Shown here: positions 11,901 through 22,979 of the stretch, one piece after another
Layout of the letters: every line of letters starts with the position of its first letter
How positions within the stretch are numbered: the first letter of the stretch is position 1
Assembly (NCBI GenBank): GCA_963969595.1
Contig: OZ018412.1
Coordinates: forward strand, 12,960,501 to 13,024,500
Origin: Neckera pumila
Taxonomy: Eukaryota > Streptophyta > Bryopsida > Hypnales > Neckeraceae
DNA length: 64,000 nucleotides
Direction of reading: 5' to 3'
Program-made: the position numbers and the translations under genes
The notes under the pieces: model-generated
Seen by the model: only the letters and a program-made list of their open reading frames with translations
What the model was told of the DNA's origin: nothing
The model's database searches: none

Positions 11901-13235
11901 GCGTTGCTACCTACTTCTTAAATTGTTAGTGACAGCACTCTGAATGCTATTACAGCTTGTCGTTATCCTGTTCCTTTTGTACATTCTGTTTTATTGTTTT
12001 GAAATTGAAGAATGGGATGGTTCTCTTTCGTGACACTTAGGTCATCGGCGCATCTAATGAGCAGCTGGACGTCTTCCTTGACTTGTGGTGTGATGCTTTT
12101 TTAAGTGCTGGACAACCCTTGCCAGGTCGGTTTCTTGATAGTTATGGAACACCTCATTATCTTGCAGCATTTTTTCTTTAGCAACTGCCCTGCACCAATA
12201 TTATGTTCATATCACCCTTCTTAACCCCTAAATGCCCAAGTCCTATTTTGGGCTTCCTGGAATTTGCTCTACATTGAAAAAAAGACCAACATTTTGATAA
12301 GTTATATCAATTTTTTTAAATTGTAACCGTACAAATTCAAACTAGACATGTTAGAGATCTCATAGGAAAAGAAAACACAACAATATCACTTAATGTTTGA
12401 TCATGAGGGTGCTAAAATTGCTAAAATATTTCAATCTTCTTTACACCAATCAAATATAAAAAGTTGATGACCAAAAAAATATGAGGTCAAAGGGTCTAAT
12501 TTGTATAACCCTGATCAGTTTATGGCTTTCTAAACTCTACTCTACATTTTTTTTTAAATGAATTTTGAATGTGTTTTTTTCTCCAAGATCTAGTATATTT
12601 GAGGCTCATTTTCAAGAACTATCAACACTATGGGAAGTCAAGATTGCAATGGATATCCTTGTACAAAATTTTGAATAGAAAAATCACTATCATTTGTTTT
12701 CAAGATTGGATTTTTGGTGCTAAAACTAGACTTCAAGAAGAACTTTCTAAAAATATAAACAACTAAAAATAGCAACTTGGTTAGGTTTTCTTTAACTTCA
12801 AAGTTTTGCAAACACCAGATTGTGGTGCCTTGGGCATTTAGGGGTTAATATATGAGTTTCTGTTTTCGTATGCCAGTGCTTGAAGTTGCACAGCAACTCG
12901 TGTTGGAAAGGAGTGAGATTCCTTTCACTTGGCATATTCTGGTAAGCTGCAATCAAACCATGATTGATTCCCGGGTGGCTTTCCAATTTTAATATTGCTG
13001 ATATTGAAAATGCATTGGGGTCCTTTTACTCATCAAAAGTAATGTCAATCTCTGTTTTTCCTGCTTTCACTTCGAAAAGCATTTTATTGCAGATAAGCTG
13101 TGCATATTGAGAACGCTGTCTGTTTGAGAGATTTATTCTAATGAGGTGTTACAGGCAAAAGCGTATGTAGGCGCAGGAGAGGAAGCCAAAGCAGCCAGTG
13201 CTGCTGCAAGAGTCGTCACTTTGGAAGCTGCTTAG
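5916..13235 (+). CDS. TTC38-like tetratricopeptide repeat protein (14 exons, ~512 aa)
   Basis: Exons: 5916-6134, 7919-8086, 8256-8348, 8775-8876, 9165-9311, 10174-10268, 10518-10647, 10932-11036, 11227-11333, 11610-11661, 11799-11888, 12041-12125, 12877-12941, 13155-13235. All phases join into one frame ending in TAG. Recognisable blocks in family order include DLWGYPVHTRSDSCVSFINA, QFPKDLASLKRGQ, AAKKALEIDPLDVWGQHA, VLQHECHFKEAL, YTHNWWHLALCELEQG, VIYDTHIW, NALGLLLRLDIRG and VIGASNEQLDVF. This is the order of the tetratricopeptide repeat protein 38 family of plants and animals (about 470 aa); the N-terminus is longer and acidic (EEVEEEEE). The TPR helices suggest protein binding; the molecular role is poorly known. 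The ATG is the first in frame in exon 1; the leader holds a 78-codon upstream ORF (5612-5848). Intron 9 uses a GC donor. Introns 5 and 12 carry TTAA-flanked insertions. Exon borders are inferred from family similarity and phase. Confidence 0.88.
9498..10102. mobile_element. TTAA-flanked element in intron 5 of the TTC38-like gene (605 bp)
   Basis: The left end is TTAA-CCCCTTA and the right end is CTAAGGGA-TTAA, a 7-of-8 inverted match. It lies wholly within the intron 9312-10173 and explains most of that intron's length. Near 9975-10015 it holds a 19-20 bp segment (ACTAATTAGGATGACTTTC) in two tandem copies. Its interior is not clearly related to the 937-bp family, so grouping rests on ends and TTAA alone. 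Confidence 0.45.
12221..12848. mobile_element. TTAA-flanked element in intron 12 of the TTC38-like gene (628 bp)
   Basis: The first 20 bases, TTAACCCCTAAATGCCCAAG, are repeated exactly in inverse at the end (12829-12848). It sits entirely within the intron 12126-12876. The terminal repeat beyond TTAA is 16 bp, starts CCC, and is perfect, which suggests fairly recent insertion. It contains a 65-codon chance ORF but no transposase. By its ends it is the best candidate for a piggyBac-type non-autonomous element here. Confidence 0.75.
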
Positions 13236-15635
13236 TAGAATCGGAAATGCACTCGTTTAATAATTACTGTACCTCCTGAGAAATTTCCTACGCTATCTGC
13301 AACTGTTACATATTCAGTAAATTGCAATTGTAATTGCAAAAGGTGTATACGATATTTCCCTCAGAACACTTCTCTTTCTCCTCTACAGGGTCTTTAGGCT
13401 TAGTGGGTGTTGCAAAGGTGTTAAAGTAGGTGACTGGACGGCCTGGCTATCGCCCTTTTGTCGGGCTATTTTACATGTTCCGGTAGTGAAGCTTCATATA
13501 TACTGCTGACCTTTAGAACTGGGACTATCAGTACTGTAGTATGACATCTGCCATTGAGCAAACCAACCTGGTGTGCCTGTTGACAGAACAATACATACCG
13601 AAGTGAAAATAATCTGATCTGTGGCTCTAATTTCATTGGTTGTTTCAAAAAGCTACTCACCTTTCATTGTTTGCATCTAAAAAGTTCTGTTGATTTTGAG
13701 TCAAGATGTGTTCATTTTAGCCCATTTTTAGGTGTTTGTTTTAGCCCATTTTGAAGAAAAGAAAATGGTGCTTATAGGTGCTTATAAGTGTTTATAGGTG
13801 ATCCATAGTAGTCTTGTGCATTCAAGGAAATTCACATAGTTTCTTTGATTGATAACTTTGGAGTCTTTTTGAGTTTTGTTGATTTTAATATCAATTTGTA
13901 CAAATATATGATGTACTTCAATTTTATCAACTTAGTTATAAAGGAACATTGCCTTTTAACCTATAAACATTGCCAGGGATGTTTTGTGTTTGATGAATGA
14001 CAAAGAATCCTTTTGTATAGGACAGAAGTACAACTATTCATCTTTGGAATTTTGTTGTGAGAACTGGAGGTCTTCTACAATAGTTTGACTTCCAATGAGT
14101 GCTTTTCCAATTTTTTAAACCAATATATCCATGATATCCAAAGCGATGATTTCTACGGTCACAAGTCTGTCTTCTAAAGGGTTAAGAATTCAGATATTGC
14201 TTTGGATGAATGAGAAGTTCATTGGACAAAATATCCTTCAAAAACACTTGTTCATCATCCAAAATATGGACTTTGAAGCACTTCAGAGTTATTCTATGAC
14301 AAGAGCCCGTTTTGAATTGATTATGAATTGATTATGAATTGATTATGACTTCGAGTAGAATCACTTTATAACTATAAAGAAGATCATATCTATTGAAGAA
14401 TCTAACAATGTGTATGACTTCTTTCTCAGTGTTGTTTTTGATGTGCAACACTAAAAACAATGAATTCTCATTGAACAAAAGATGCTAAATCAATTTGTGC
14501 AACCAAAATACATCATCGTTAGAGCAAAAACAACACTTCTTGAAGGCTGCTCCATAGCCATCCGAGGACCTTGCATATTACCTTTTTTTTGCTTAAGCAT
14601 TATTTTTTCTCCTATACTTGCTCATCTTATATCATAATGTCGGATGTTTGGTAGTGGCTCAAAAAACATGTACAAAGAGTTAAAACATCAAGATTAACGT
14701 ACTCTAATGCACCTTAATCCTGATGTTTTAACACTTTGTACTCGGATGCACTTTGTGCTCAAACCAAATTATGCAAAAAAAAAAATGTCTAAAAATAGTC
14801 CAATAATCATCTACTAGTAATTCTATTTTATGGCAATGTGAAAAATTCAATTCATTAACATTTGGTGAATAGAACGGGTGAAGAGGTTGTTTTTATAAAG
14901 AAATGGATTGTTCACCATGAATCCACGGAGGCTGTGGGATAATTCGAAGATAATTCACTCATTGTCAAATGAGTGAAGATATATTCCACGTGGGTTGATA
15001 ACCCTACCGCTACCCCACTTGCATAAAGAGCTTTTCTTTTCATCTTCTACCTCACAAAATTAAATAAGTGGCTATTGAAGCTAGTTGCCTTTGACTATAA
15101 TTGTTTTACATTATGCAAAATTTATTGAATTGTATTAGGTAAATAATATATCAATTTTATCATGTATTTTTGCTTATATATGTATAAATTCAAGAAAAGA
15201 TTTAGGCGTTTAAGGGTTAAGACAAAATTTTACATGGCACTAGATTGTACTCAATATGTAAGAGTTCACTTGTGTAGTGAATAGAACCCTCTTTTGTTGC
15301 ATGGGGAATGGAAAATTTACATTAATTGTCAACAATATTAATCCAACAAATCATCACATATTTTTAGTCTTTTTATAATTAAAGGTTCCAACTAGAAAGA
15401 AATTATTTCATTAGAAGAAACCTCAAGCCTCTAAAGGATTGCTTCAAAGTGACAAATCAAGCTATTAGATAGTGGGTAGGGAGGCTATAAAAAAGGTCCA
15501 AAGTACATTGTCAGTTGGTCTGACTTTCACAAAAATAATCAGGCCTTGACTATTTTTGCGACTATAAAATGTATCAAAAGTGTTTAACAGTACAAACAAT
15601 GTTTAACTGACAGTTGTTTCGACAATGAAATCCAA
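13236..15635. other. intergenic stretch downstream of the TTC38-like gene
   Basis: The gene's 3' UTR presumably occupies the first few hundred bases, but no clear AATAAA decides its end. The rest is AT-rich without a supportable gene. A 28-bp imperfect inverted repeat (14670-14697 against 14714-14741, two mismatches) surrounds a 16-bp loop. GGCGTTTAAGGG-TTAA at 15208-15220 resembles a TTAA-type element end, with a possible partner near 13951; I could not confirm it. Confidence 0.5.
14190..14305 (-). repeat. dispersed repeat module, inverted copy
   Basis: Reverse-complement relative of 4317-4435, recognised by TTCATCATCCAAAATATGGA followed by CTTTGAAGCACTT. The 66-codon ORF over it is a chance frame. 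Confidence 0.4.
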
Positions 15636-16575
15636 TTAACACCTAAAGGTCAGAGACTATGTTTTCACCCAAACCGCTCCAAAATTGTCATTTCTAATAC
15701 AAGTACCAAAATTTAGAAAAAAAACATTTTTGGAAAAATATAATTGTAGTATCTTGTAGTACACTAGTTTGAGAAGTTGTGGTAAAAATTTCATAAACTT
15801 CCACCATGTGGATTGCAAAATAATAACGTTTGAATTCACAAAAATCCTTTTTTTGTCCCTGTGAAAATCCAGGCAGCTGCACTTCACAAGGTCACATTTG
15901 TATGAAATTTTTCCCAAAATGGTGGTTACTCTTTGGATTCATTCTCTACGGCAAGTTGGCTACATGCTTAAAAAATTTCAGCTCATTTGGAATTGCACAA
16001 CATATAGGAAAAAAATAGTAAGTAGAAAAAAGTAGAAAATGATTCACAATACTAATTTGTTAAGAATTTAGAAATGGATTTGAAAAATATCAATCCAATG
16101 GTTGTATGTTTTAATAAAAAAATATACACCTAATGTTTTTATTTTTTTTCAAAAATATTGAAAACTGAGTTAAATAAAGGACTTTAAAGTTTATTTTAGA
16201 GAAGAGATTCTATAACTACCCTCAAACTAAGCATCCTCATAAATTTCTTCTCATTCATCAAAATGGAATGAATCAAAGCTTCCCGCGTATATATAAATCT
16301 GAAGAACCAATTTCAAATTTTTATTTTCTTAAAAGTAATTTTGAAAGAATTTTTTTGAGCTACCTGGGTTGACCGTTGCTTAGTGAAAATTACATATCAT
16401 GCAATAACTTTTTAACCATGTAGTCAAAAGTTATAAAAATTGTTGGGCCTTAAAGCTACTCTTTGGATACATTTTGTATGAAAATTTCAAAGAAAAAAAA
16501 AAAAGCTTTGTTCGTAGTCAGCTGCTTAAAATCGCTATGTTGTCAAAAAACAGTGTTTGGTCCTTTTGGGGTCAA
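15636..16575 (+). mobile_element. TTAA-flanked non-autonomous element, full-length copy C (940 bp)
   Basis: It starts TTAA-CACCTAAAGGTCAG and ends TGGTCCTTTTGGGG-TCAA, so one flank has drifted from TTAA to TCAA. The same landmarks as copy A appear in the same order: a GACTATGTTTTCAC block, a CCACCATGTGGATTGCAA block, a GCAGCTGCACTTCACAAG block, then CAACATATAGGAAAAAAATA. The small ORFs over it are shadows. The near-identical length of copies A, B and C supports these as true element ends. Confidence 0.7.
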
Positions 16576-17439
16576 GCCATTAAATTTGACAATTAATTGA
16601 TCATTATTAGTCATACATAATTAACATTTCATTCTTAGGCAATCTCAATCAAGCATTCTATATTTTGATTTCGAAAAAACAGAAGCTCTTCATGTTTAGT
16701 GAGTTTTAGAAGTTAAAATTTTTGATTTTACGTGAAAAGTAATTCAAATAGTTCACTAAAAAAAAGAAGGAAATTGAAATTTGGTATGCATGATTGAAAT
16801 TGTGTTTGAATGCAACACCATGCAATTGTGTATGACCAAAATGGACAATTTTTTTCACATTATGCAAAATTCTTTGAATGGTACAATCGGCAATGTTCTT
16901 CTTTATTAAATCCTTATATATTGTATGGTATCATTGAATGGAATGTCTATTTTTGATATTTTGAATTTAGAATTAGTATGATTGTACAATAGCAAGAAAG
17001 TCAAAATCTATTTATTTTATGAATAAAACTTTGAGAACTCATAATTTATCTATTTGATATCAATATAGAATGAACTACTTGCATTAGATATTAAAGTGCA
17101 TGTATGTACATGATTTTCATAAAAAAGATAAAGTTCTACAAAACTTTAATGACTTTGTTAAGCAAAACCATACCAAAACCATCTTCAAAATTATACCAAA
17201 GGACTACAAGAATGGGACTTATATATTATCAAACACTTAGCAAGCATTTTATCTATATCCTACCATTTCTTATTCAAATTTGGCTTTCTTCTTGCTCCAT
17301 GTATAGTTTTGAAATCTGCAACAAGGTATTGGAATTGTAATTTCAAAAGGAATATTTTGATGAAAATCCTTACTTCAAAGGAATGATATTAGATATATAA
17401 TGGTTGAAAAAAACAAATTATTTAACTTCTATAAAATTA
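16576..17439. other. AT-rich gene-free gap
   Basis: I see nothing supportable here. The 78-codon ORF at 17104-17340 has no recognisable domain. Confidence 0.5.
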
Positions 17440-17740
17440 TTAGCCCCTAAAGGACCAATTGGGTGTTGAATGACTAATTGATAATTTGGACAAGTTCCTC
17501 GGCAATGTTAATTTTCAATGAATTTTGAAATTTTGAAATTTTGATACAAGGTGTGGTATAGACTCACTAGGTGGGAATACAATTTTTTTTCTAATTGGGT
17601 GCCTAGATCAAAAGTTTTGCTACCCAAAATAGTTTAAGCAATTTGGGTAGTCAATTAGGGAATCTTTTGCTAATCTCTATATGTAGCCTTGAGATTTGGC
17701 ATGTGTGTCGTTCATATAATAGAAGATGCAACTATAAAAA

Positions 17741-18895
17741 ACAAACTAGTGTGACCCTGTGCCGTTGGCCCAATTTTCATCTACTCTCGATTCCACTTCT
17801 GGTTCTACTTCTGATTCTACTCTCAGTTCTACTCCCGGTTCCACTCCCAGTAGCAAGAACGCCACCAAAATCAAAGTAAAAGTAATTTTCTAATTTTTTA
17901 ATAAATAAATACTTTGAAATTCAATAACTTTTGCACCACCGCTCCAAATGCCACGAAACCAAGCCGGTGCACCCCTCCTCGGCGAGAGCTTTCCAACGGT
18001 ACCAAGCACGCGGCCGGGGGAAGCACGGTCAGGAAGTTGTCCACGCTACAAACAAAACAAAACAAAACAAAACCAACCAACCAACCAACCAACCAACCAA
18101 ACAAACAAACAAACAAACAAACAAACAAACAAACAAACAAACAAACAACCAAACAACCAAACAACCAAACAAACAAACAAACAACCAAACAAACAAACAA
18201 ACAAACAACCAACCAAACAAACAAACAAACAAACAACCAAACAACCAACCAAACAAACAAACAAACAAACAAACAAACAAACAAACAAACAAACAAACAA
18301 ACAAACAAACAAACAAACAAACAAACAAACAAACAAACAAACAAACAAACAAACAAACAAACAAACAAACAAACAAACAAACAAACAAACAAACAAACAA
18401 ACAAACAAACAAACAAACAAACAAACAAACAAACAAACAAACAAACAAACAAACAAACAAACAAACAAACAAACAAACAAACAAACAAACAAACAAACAA
18501 ACAAACAAACAAACAAACAAACAAACAAACAAACAAACAAACAAACAAACAAACAAACAAACAAACAAACAAACAAACAAACAAACAAACAAACAAACAA
18601 ACAAACAAACAAACAAACAAACAAACAAACAAACAAACAAACAAACAAACAAACAAACAAACAAACAAACAAACAAACAAACAAACAAACAAACAAACAA
18701 ACAAACAAACAAACAAACAAACAAACAAACAAACAAACAAACAAACAAACAAACAAACAAACAAACAAACAAACAAACAAACAAACAAACAAACAAACAA
18801 ACAAACAAACAAACAAACAAACAAACAAACAAACAAACAAACAAACAAACAAACAAACAAACAAACAAACAAACAGCCAGCCTGATTTAAGGTAT
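17741..18895 (+). repeat. interspersed repeat with internal AAAC tract, expanded copy
   Basis: Order of parts: ACTAGTGTGACCCTGTGCCG; a degenerate 12-bp repeat of the TTCCACTTCTGG type; CCCAGTAGCAAGAACGCCAC; a conserved block around GAAATTCAATAACTTTTGCA and GGTACCAAGCACGCGGCCG; the AAAC tract; then CAGCCxGATTTAAGGTAT. The same order is found in reverse at 56291-56640, and shorter relatives lie near 22.0-22.3 kb and 44.0-44.2 kb. No protein is encoded; the class is unknown. Confidence 0.7.
18048..18874 (+). repeat. giant (AAAC)n tetranucleotide microsatellite
   Basis: From about 18250 to 18874 the tract is an unbroken run of roughly 156 AAAC units. The upstream part (18048-18249) mixes AAAC with ACCA/AACC variants. 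Long open frames on both strands (repeating Lys-Gln-Thr-Asn or Cys-Leu-Phe-Val) exist only because a 4-bp unit has no stop in any frame; they are not genes. Confidence 0.97.
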
Positions 18896-19574
18896 TGATT
18901 GTGTGTAGTCCAAAAATCTCACTTGAGGAGGAGTTAAAGACTACTAAACTTGTCAAGCAAGGTTATAAAAAAGAGATTCTTTTCACTTCAAATGCTACAA
19001 TCTTTCAATCCACATGGTCAAAATTTTTGAGTTTTTTTTCACACATTCCCATAGTAGTCTAGTACAAATTTGTGAGGTTGACCTTAAAAAAAAAAACTTT
19101 TTTTTATTCACTTTTTTCTCACTGACCAAAAAAGTGGCATTTTTTGACAAATCATGCTAAAAATGTTCTCTGGTCCTTTAGAAGTTAAACAAGATGGTAG
19201 AGTTATCTTATAAATCATGACATGTACGTTGTCTTCTATATTTCCCCTATACCAATTCCTAATATCCTCAATTGCATTTGAATTCTTACTCAACTTGCAT
19301 TTTTTCTTAATGACAACAAGGCATGATTGCATGCACCTTCACAACAATGAGTTGTCTTCTCCCTAAATTGAGGTTTTACAAATTCCAAACCACAAAGAAG
19401 GGTCTAAAACTTTTCTGCACCTGAAACGTTGCTAAGAAAAAACTAATCCCTCTTCATTGCTCCGCTTTTCAGCAATATAATTTTAAAATTTTGAAACTTA
19501 GTCACCCAGGCTGGAAATGGATACCACATCATTTTAGAGCCTCATCAATAAGCTTGTGCCATGGCTTAACTTAG

Positions 19575-20829
19575 TTACCATGGAAAATTCTGTAAAAGAC
19601 GATAGTGCACCACATAGCGAGGGAGCAACTGGCCCACATCCTTGATCACAAGCACATCTCTGGACTGACCATAATTGTGATGTCTTTGGTCACCAGGAAT
19701 GGCAATGGACAACAACATCATATTTGAGCCTCGACAATATGCCATGGAAATGTCAGGAATGGATGCTGTGTACACCCCGCGCCCGTACACAGCACCAGTT
19801 TTTATAGCTACTCCCCTTGTTCCTCCTATTTTGAATCCCTCAGTAGCAATCTTATCTATTGAAGCTTCATCTGTTCCGTGGAACACAAACCGAGCCTCAG
19901 CTGATATGTTGGAGACCCTGAACGCTTCCTTCTTCTGGTTGAATCTTTCTTCAAGGCGCATGTTTTTTATGAACTCCACTTTCGTGACCTACATTGGCAG
20001 AGACAGAGACAGTCAGAGACAGATGAGTGATGCAATTGGTTAGAGAAGTATCAACAAGAGAGTCCATCAATTTCAGAAGACTCATCCAAGGTATACCAAA
20101 TCCATTGCACTAAATATATTCTTAATTCTTAAAAAGGGAGTCGCTGTTGTGCAATCCCTTCGCTCATTCTCCTAATCTCAAAGAATGAGATACGTAGTCT
20201 TCTCAAAATTCTCCACCAATTTAACACTTTCAATGAATTGAGTACAATTGAATTCATCAAACATGTGAAAAAAGAATAGAAGACAAAAAATGTACTACGA
20301 GTTGCCTTGAAATTTTACAGTAGGGCTAGTATGGTGGCAAGAAACTTGAAGCTCAGAGCTCCACAAGGTACAAAATGGAAAGAATGACGAGAATCTTGCA
20401 ATAGAAGTCATGAACTCTGACACCCTCTAACTGAAACTGAATCTGCTGTGAAACTAAAATTGAAACCTAATGCAACCTGATCGAAATCCTGAAATCTACG
20501 GAGACACAGTAGAATTTTCTGAACGTGAGTACCTTCTTGGTCCTGTTTGTGGACATGCGGAGAAACTGAGACTCGGCCAATCGGAAGTGGCATTCCTCAG
20601 GAGTGAGCCCTTGAAAGTCGACGGAAGGCAACAGTGGAAGACGACACATCCCTCCGTTTCGAGAAGCCTCTACTTCTCCGAACCTCTCGAATTCGTTACC
20701 TCCACGACTCTCCGCAGCTTCTTCAATTGGCAATTCAAAGTCTTCCATGATAACATCCACCATCGTAATGTCATTAATATCCACCGCCGCAGCATCAGCA
20801 TCCTCCATTGAAACATCATCGTCCCGCAT
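19575..20829 (-). CDS. PARP-like ADP-ribosyltransferase-fold protein (2 exons, 236 aa)
   Basis: Exon 1 is 20829-20533 and exon 2 is 19988-19575, joined in phase 0 by a GTACTC donor and a TGTAG acceptor; the stop is TAA. An in-frame TGA lies just upstream of the ATG, fixing the start of this exon. The first 99 residues are acidic and of no known domain. The rest resembles a PARP catalytic fold: FVFHGT (His about 136), GRGVYTA (Tyr about 172), SMAYC, then SRDVLVIKDVGQLLPRYVVHY. In active PARPs the third catalytic residue is Glu; here the aligned residue appears to be Asp (about 210). It could be a mono-ADP-ribosyltransferase, a reader, or inactive. It is much shorter than plant PARP1/PARP2 and lacks visible WWE, WGR or zinc-finger domains. 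It runs opposite to both neighbours. Confidence 0.8.
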
Positions 20830-21800
20830 TGGAACAGACTTTCAGCGCACGTAGACGACCCGTGCAAATTAATACGCGCAACAGCTAACAGGAATCTTAA
20901 TTCTTCTGTGGACATGTCACACTCTAATTGATTCTTAGGTTGAGCGACACCCCAACAATTTCTTGATTTCAAGGTCTCGCAATCTGGGTCTGCACAATTC
21001 AGAGCAATCTCCCGCAAGGCCCGATTTCGTTACGCTTTCCTGGCTTTCGAAATTGCACTACTTCTGATACTCATCAACGCTAAGAATTCGAACAATTTGG
21101 GTACAACCCAAATCACCGAAGCTCGGGAGAGAGATCGCTAGCCAGGCCTAAAATCTCGTCATTGTTACAGAGAACGATTGAAAAGTTTAAGGTTTGAGGT
21201 TTCCGGTTTGCAATTTCGATACCAAGTATTGCGAAATTCTCAGTTGTTTTCCAACATCCTGTGTGTGTGTGTTCTAGAGCCGAAAGATCCTCTCAAATGA
21301 AATTGAAAAACGTTGAAATGAACTTTGAGCTACCAAGCACTGGCGTTCTTCGTAACCATGGTTTTGGTGATCTCCGTATCCAGCGAGGATGTGGAGTGGG
21401 CATGGCACAGGACCTCACGACAACCCAGAGAGCCACCATCTATCTCTGCACAAAGCTTCGATTGATGCCCTAACAAAGTGCTGTAAGGAGCTAGAATTGG
21501 TTGCCTGGCGACCAAATTCAACCCAAAATTCGGTTTAATAGAAGAAAGAGACGACACTCGATCTGCCTGAGCTTCGACCTAATTATGTTTCTTGCCACAG
21601 TCGGAGAAATTCCAAAAGACGGTGAGGGCTGTCTGCAATCGGGATAGGGAGGTTCGGAGGAAAAGGGGGCGGAAGCAATTGGATTCGCCGACAAGGGCCC
21701 AGGCACGCTTTGCTTACACTGCAAGCAACGGACTGAAAGTCAACCGTTTCGTCCTAAGAGTCCGGAGCAGCATATTTATAAGTGATAAAAGTATGTTCGC
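20830..21800 (-). promoter_or_regulatory. leader and putative promoter of the PARP-like gene
   Basis: This GC-richer stretch lies upstream of the PARP-like ATG. A TATAAATA motif on the minus strand (21773-21780) could be a TATA box, which would imply a leader of roughly 900 bases or an unseen 5' exon. A 115-codon upstream ORF (ATG at 21017, stop at 20670) overlaps the main start in another frame and could restrain translation. No expression evidence is available. Confidence 0.3.
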
Positions 21801-22009
21801 ACTTGGTGTTAAAGAGTGTTGTTACAGCAGCCCCACTGCAACACGCTGTAGCAACACTTCAAATGTTCTGCACCATAGATTTTAGAAGATGAATGGTGTA
21901 AACTGTTTAGAGAGTCACTTCAACGTGTTGCAGCGAGGCTGCTGTTAGTGAGGGTCTTATAGGAAAGAATTTAAACCTAAGTTACTTCTAGACTAGATTT
22001 ACATTGCAA

Positions 22010-22300
22010 ACATCACCCCTAACACCAACGCAACAAACCAAACTAACTAACTTAAGGTATGGATTTTCTAAAAACTTTGAAATTCAATATTTTTTCTATC
22101 ATGAGTTGGAACACCATGAAACAACACCATAAAGTAATAACTAAATTGTACTTATTTTGAAATTACTAAAATAAAATTAAGAAAATAGAAAAAAAAAATA
22201 GAAAAAATAAGTGTAAAATAATCTAAACCTTAAATTAGGCTGTTTGTTTTGTTATCTTGAGATCTCTTGGACCATGCATCATCGCTATAAGCACCAAATT
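22010..22300. repeat. broken copies of the AAAC-tract repeat
   Basis: Around 22045-22130 are TTAAGGTAT and ACTTTGAAATTCAATA plus GGAACACCATGAAAC, both landmarks of the 17741-18895 repeat. At 22228-22280, on the opposite strand, are CCTTAAATTAGGCTGTTTG and TTGAGATCTCTTGGACC, matching 56291-56380. Here the tetranucleotide tract is only about three units long. Confidence 0.5.
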
Positions 22301-22979
22301 TTGATAGAAGTCTTGGATTCTAATCTATTTGTACAAAAGACTAATATAGTAGAACCTCTATAAAGCGATAGGTCTAGGATCAGTCTGACAACATTAGCGT
22401 ATAGATGTTTACCAGCTTTTAGAGGAACGAGTTAGGAAGGTTCTATTGCATGGCTATATGTAAGTACATTGGAGAGTATGCTTTAGTTATTAGAGTTTGA
22501 AAAATAGATTAGGACAGTTGAGGAGTTGCAATTAGATGACTAAGATTTGGCGACCTTGTTCTAAATATATAGCCAGAATGTGAACAATACATGCAATTGC
22601 AACCTAGCGTCTATTTAGATCAATGGTGATGTGAGCTTTTGGCACGAGGCCAGATGACAAAATACAACTTGTGGATAGTGCAATTAGGCAAAAAAATACA
22701 ACTTCTATCTCTTTAATTCACATAGAAAAATTAAATTAGATGGACAATGGGTGAATTTTGGCTATATTTTGCCTCTAAAAAAACTGTGGTCTAAAGGAAT
22801 CAAGGGAAGCCTAACCTCAATAATATCACTCTCCCTCATTATTATCACATTGCAGTTGTTCCCCTCAAATATACTCATGAGATACTCATGAAATAAACTC
22901 ATAGTAAGGTAGAGACACCTATTCCCAATAATATTAATAAGTTATAAGCAAGAGAGTATATCTCTTAATATGACAATTT

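Larger units (their letters stand above)
17440..19188. mobile_element. TTAA-type element interrupted by an (AAAC)n-bearing repeat (1749 bp)
   Basis: The left end reads TTAG-CCCCTAAAGGACCA and the right end TGGTCCTTTAGAAG-TTAA; the first ten bases from GGTCC inward are a clean inverted match. The right part resembles the inverted left part of copy A (CAATCCACATGG, then GTAGTCTAGTACAA). The interior from 17741 to 18895 is a different repeat that also occurs alone at 56291-56640, so the simplest reading is nesting of one repeat in another. The two ends could instead belong to two separate broken elements. Confidence 0.5.

Noticed and set aside
13951..15220. Possible further TTAA element bounded by TTAACCTATAAAC and GGCGTTTAAGGGTTAA
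   Set aside because: The ends match only loosely and no interior similarity to the other copies was found.
18048..18874. CRISPR-like array or coding tandem repeat
   Set aside because: There are no spacers; it is a simple tetranucleotide microsatellite in a eukaryotic genome.
17898..18956. Very long open frames on both strands with repeated KQTN or CLFV residues
   Set aside because: They are frames through a pure AAAC/GTTT tract, which has no stop codon in any phase; there is no independent coding signal.
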